Part shown: positions 52,875-54,136 of the stretch, piece after piece
Layout: every line of letters begins with the position of its first letter
Position numbering within the stretch: the stretch's first letter is position 1
Assembly (NCBI RefSeq): GCF_902493215.1
Contig: NZ_CABUOL010000020.1
Coordinates: forward strand, 1-54,136
Direction of reading: 5' to 3'
From: an uncultured Mediterranea sp.
GTDB lineage: Bacteria > Bacteroidota > Bacteroidia > Bacteroidales > Bacteroidaceae
Length of the DNA: 54,136 nucleotides
The notes under the pieces: generated by a model
Told to the model about the DNA's origin: nothing
The model's database searches: none
What the model saw: only the letters and a program-made list of their open reading frames with translations
Position numbers and translations under genes: made by a program

Positions 52875-53744
52875 TTAAACAGACTTTCCGGTAAGTTCAA
52901 ATTGCAAAACCGATTCGTCAATGTTACAATAGATATGAACCGTTCTATAAAATAAGCCTTTTTGTTCCGCCTTATAACACAAATGAACTGCCAAACTATC
53001 ACCTGGCGAGGCAGGTTTCCGCTCATAATCAACAATCGTACAACCGCAGGAAGAAACAGCATCCAAAACAATCAAGGGATTCTCCCCCACATTTTTCAGA
53101 TAAATCGTTGTGTCCCGTTTTTCCTGATGGAACTCACCGAAATCTATCACCTGTGATGGAACAGAAACGGTAGTCCGCGCTTGTACCCTTCTATTAGGAA
53201 CAGACATTAACCTGTTCAAATAAAATTCCTTCATTCTCGAACTGTACACCGGATTGCCCACAACAACCACCCGGTTGTCCTTGTCAAGCAAGAATGTTTG
53301 ATAAGGATATTCTGAAGGGAAATGATTCAACCGGTTCATTTTATCTTCCAAATCCAGACAAACCGGATAATCGAACTTTTCCATTCTCAGCACGCCCTTC
53401 ATGATACGGACATTGTTCGGGTACAGGAAAAACAAGACAGGAACATCCAGCTCCAGAGAGTCCAGCTGACGGATGAACTCCTTCCAAGCCGGAAGCCGCA
53501 ACTTGCAACTGGAACATCCTAAAGAATCAATGTAGGTGACAATCTTATATTCCGTCCGGGGTACCGTGTCATACACAAAATCCTTACCGTAAACACTGAA
53601 CACGCATCCTTCCGGAAATTTAATTTCCTTTCCACTCCATTCCTTCAGCAATTGTCCAATCTGGTCTTTCTCCGTTTTCTCCTTACACGATAAGAAGACT
53701 GACAACAATCCCAGCACACATACAACAGACAACAATTTTCTCAT
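52875..53744 (-). CDS. Thioredoxin-like plus DUF1573 lipoprotein
   Basis: A 289-residue exported lipoprotein (lipobox VFLSCKEK). The N-terminal part (about 20-190) looks thioredoxin/AhpC-like, with a CxxC-type pair in IDSLGCSSCKLRLPAW; the C-terminal part (about 200-289) is DUF1573 with DAVSSCGCTIVDYERKPASP. It may reduce or scaffold periplasmic proteins; the function is not known. The start is set at the ATG at 53742-53744, which overlaps the TGA of the upstream gene (ATGA), indicating coupled translation; the frame is open to 53756. The degraded DUF1573 copy at 51268 is a paralogue. Confidence 0.85.
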   Translation of the reverse strand: MRKLLSVVCVLGLLSVFLSCKEKTEKDQIGQLLKEWSGKEIKFPEGCVFSVYGKDFVYDTVPRTEYKIVTYIDSLGCSSCKLRLPAWKEFIRQLDSLELDVPVLFFLYPNNVRIMKGVLRMEKFDYPVCLDLEDKMNRLNHFPSEYPYQTFLLDKDNRVVVVGNPVYSSRMKEFYLNRLMSVPNRRVQARTTVSVPSQVIDFGEFHQEKRDTTIYLKNVGENPLIVLDAVSSCGCTIVDYERKPASPGDSLAVHLCYKAEQKGLFYRTVHIYCNIDESVLQFELTGKSV

Positions 53745-54136
53745 TTGAAATAACATTTTACAAGAAACGGATTGTCCTCCTCGGTACGACCCTTCAATTT
53801 GGCAAATTCCTGTTCATCCAGCACATGCTTGTAAGTTTCCATATCTTCATAAGAGGCCAAAGACAACAGGAAGTCGTCACAGAAATACATCGGATTGAGT
53901 ACCACACCCTCCGTCGTCTGACGAAAGAAAAAGCTTTTGCCATCTGACTTACGGTAAAACAAATGATCGCCAACACGTGGAGCGAACTCAAAACTAAATT
54001 GAGCATAGTAATATTTGTTATTTTGTCTGTTTTCCTGAATACAATAAGGAATAGTCGATTCCTGTAATAACTTTATTATATTAACGTGAGTTCGACGAAT
54101 TCAAAACAAAGCAAGCTGTGTGTCAAATGTACGTTG
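53741..54136 (-). pseudogene. C-terminal part of a propeller-type protein, broken or partial at the edge
   Basis: The frame ends at 53741 and is open back to 54100, giving ESTIPYCIQENRQNNKYYYA and then VGDHLFYRKSDGKSFFFRQT and FCDDFLLSLASYEDMETYKH. No ATG is available; an in-frame TGA lies at 54101-54103, and further upstream the same frame reads QRTFDTQLALF to the window edge. The sequence resembles the C-terminus of a six-bladed propeller lipoprotein. Either the gene has a nonsense codon or a frameshift, or the upstream part is unrelated. It is translationally coupled to the next gene, so the unit was once an operon. Confidence 0.55.

Overview
The window looks like chromosomal DNA of a gut Bacteroidales, most like Phocaeicola/Bacteroides (P. 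vulgatus/dorei group). The reasons are: repeated matches to the Bacteroidetes promoter -7 box TAnnTTTG; weak or absent Shine-Dalgarno sequences; a hybrid two-component system (HTCS) with a periplasmic propeller; Bacteroidales families (DUF3078, BF3164-type propeller lipoproteins, DUF1573 lipoproteins); and an Rnf operon headed by rseC. By eye, base composition is AT-rich from 1 to about 25 kb and after 50.5 kb, and clearly GC-richer from about 26 to 50 kb.

Layout. (1) 0.3-13.1 kb: an HTCS regulator broken by an in-frame TAG is divergent from a probable operon. The operon encodes an orphan polytopic membrane protein, a two-heme HzsA-related protein, a YVTN-propeller/di-heme peroxidase fusion, a fused ResB-CcsA cytochrome c synthase and a stand-alone DAHP-synthase-like enzyme. 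The two heme proteins match the domain plan of hydrazine synthase (alpha subunit plus fused beta-gamma) and are the most unusual content of the window. (2) 13.1-16.7 kb: a minus-strand unit of deoC-like aldolase, FGGY kinase and iron alcohol dehydrogenase; the aldolase is frameshifted at a run of seven G. (3) 17-23.8 kb: galE and the complete rseC-rnfBCDGEA operon. (4) 24-31 kb: DUF3078 protein, pyrG, yidC and a MATE transporter, then a gene-poor gap holding a phased 22-bp repeat array. (5) 31.4-41.4 kb: patatin-like lipase, cytosolic GH13 enzyme, a small protein, a candidate sRNA, DUF2461, YhcH/EbgC-like, glgB, a TPR protein, a SPOUT RNA methyltransferase, a zinc alcohol dehydrogenase and an AlaX-like editing protein. 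(6) 41.4-48.7 kb: an array of seven short palindromes, then a tripartite ABC-2 efflux system (two permeases, fused double ATPase, HlyD adaptor, TolC-like protein) with a divergent AraC regulator. (7) 48.7-50.4 kb: ECF sigma factor, membrane anti-sigma-like protein and DUF4252 protein. (8) 50.5-54.1 kb: a decaying AT-rich segment with an AAA-ATPase pseudogene, a DUF1573 remnant, a propeller lipoprotein, an intact thioredoxin-like/DUF1573 lipoprotein and a truncated gene at the edge.

How it fits together: Rnf couples ferredoxin:NAD+ oxidoreduction to ion transport in the inner membrane. CcsBA supplies covalent heme to periplasmic proteins, and its obvious local clients are the two CxxCH proteins beside it. 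The deoC/kinase/ADH unit reads as a small sugar-phosphate pathway: phosphorylation, aldol cleavage, then aldehyde reduction. No rRNA, tRNA, CRISPR array, intact transposase or phage gene was seen.
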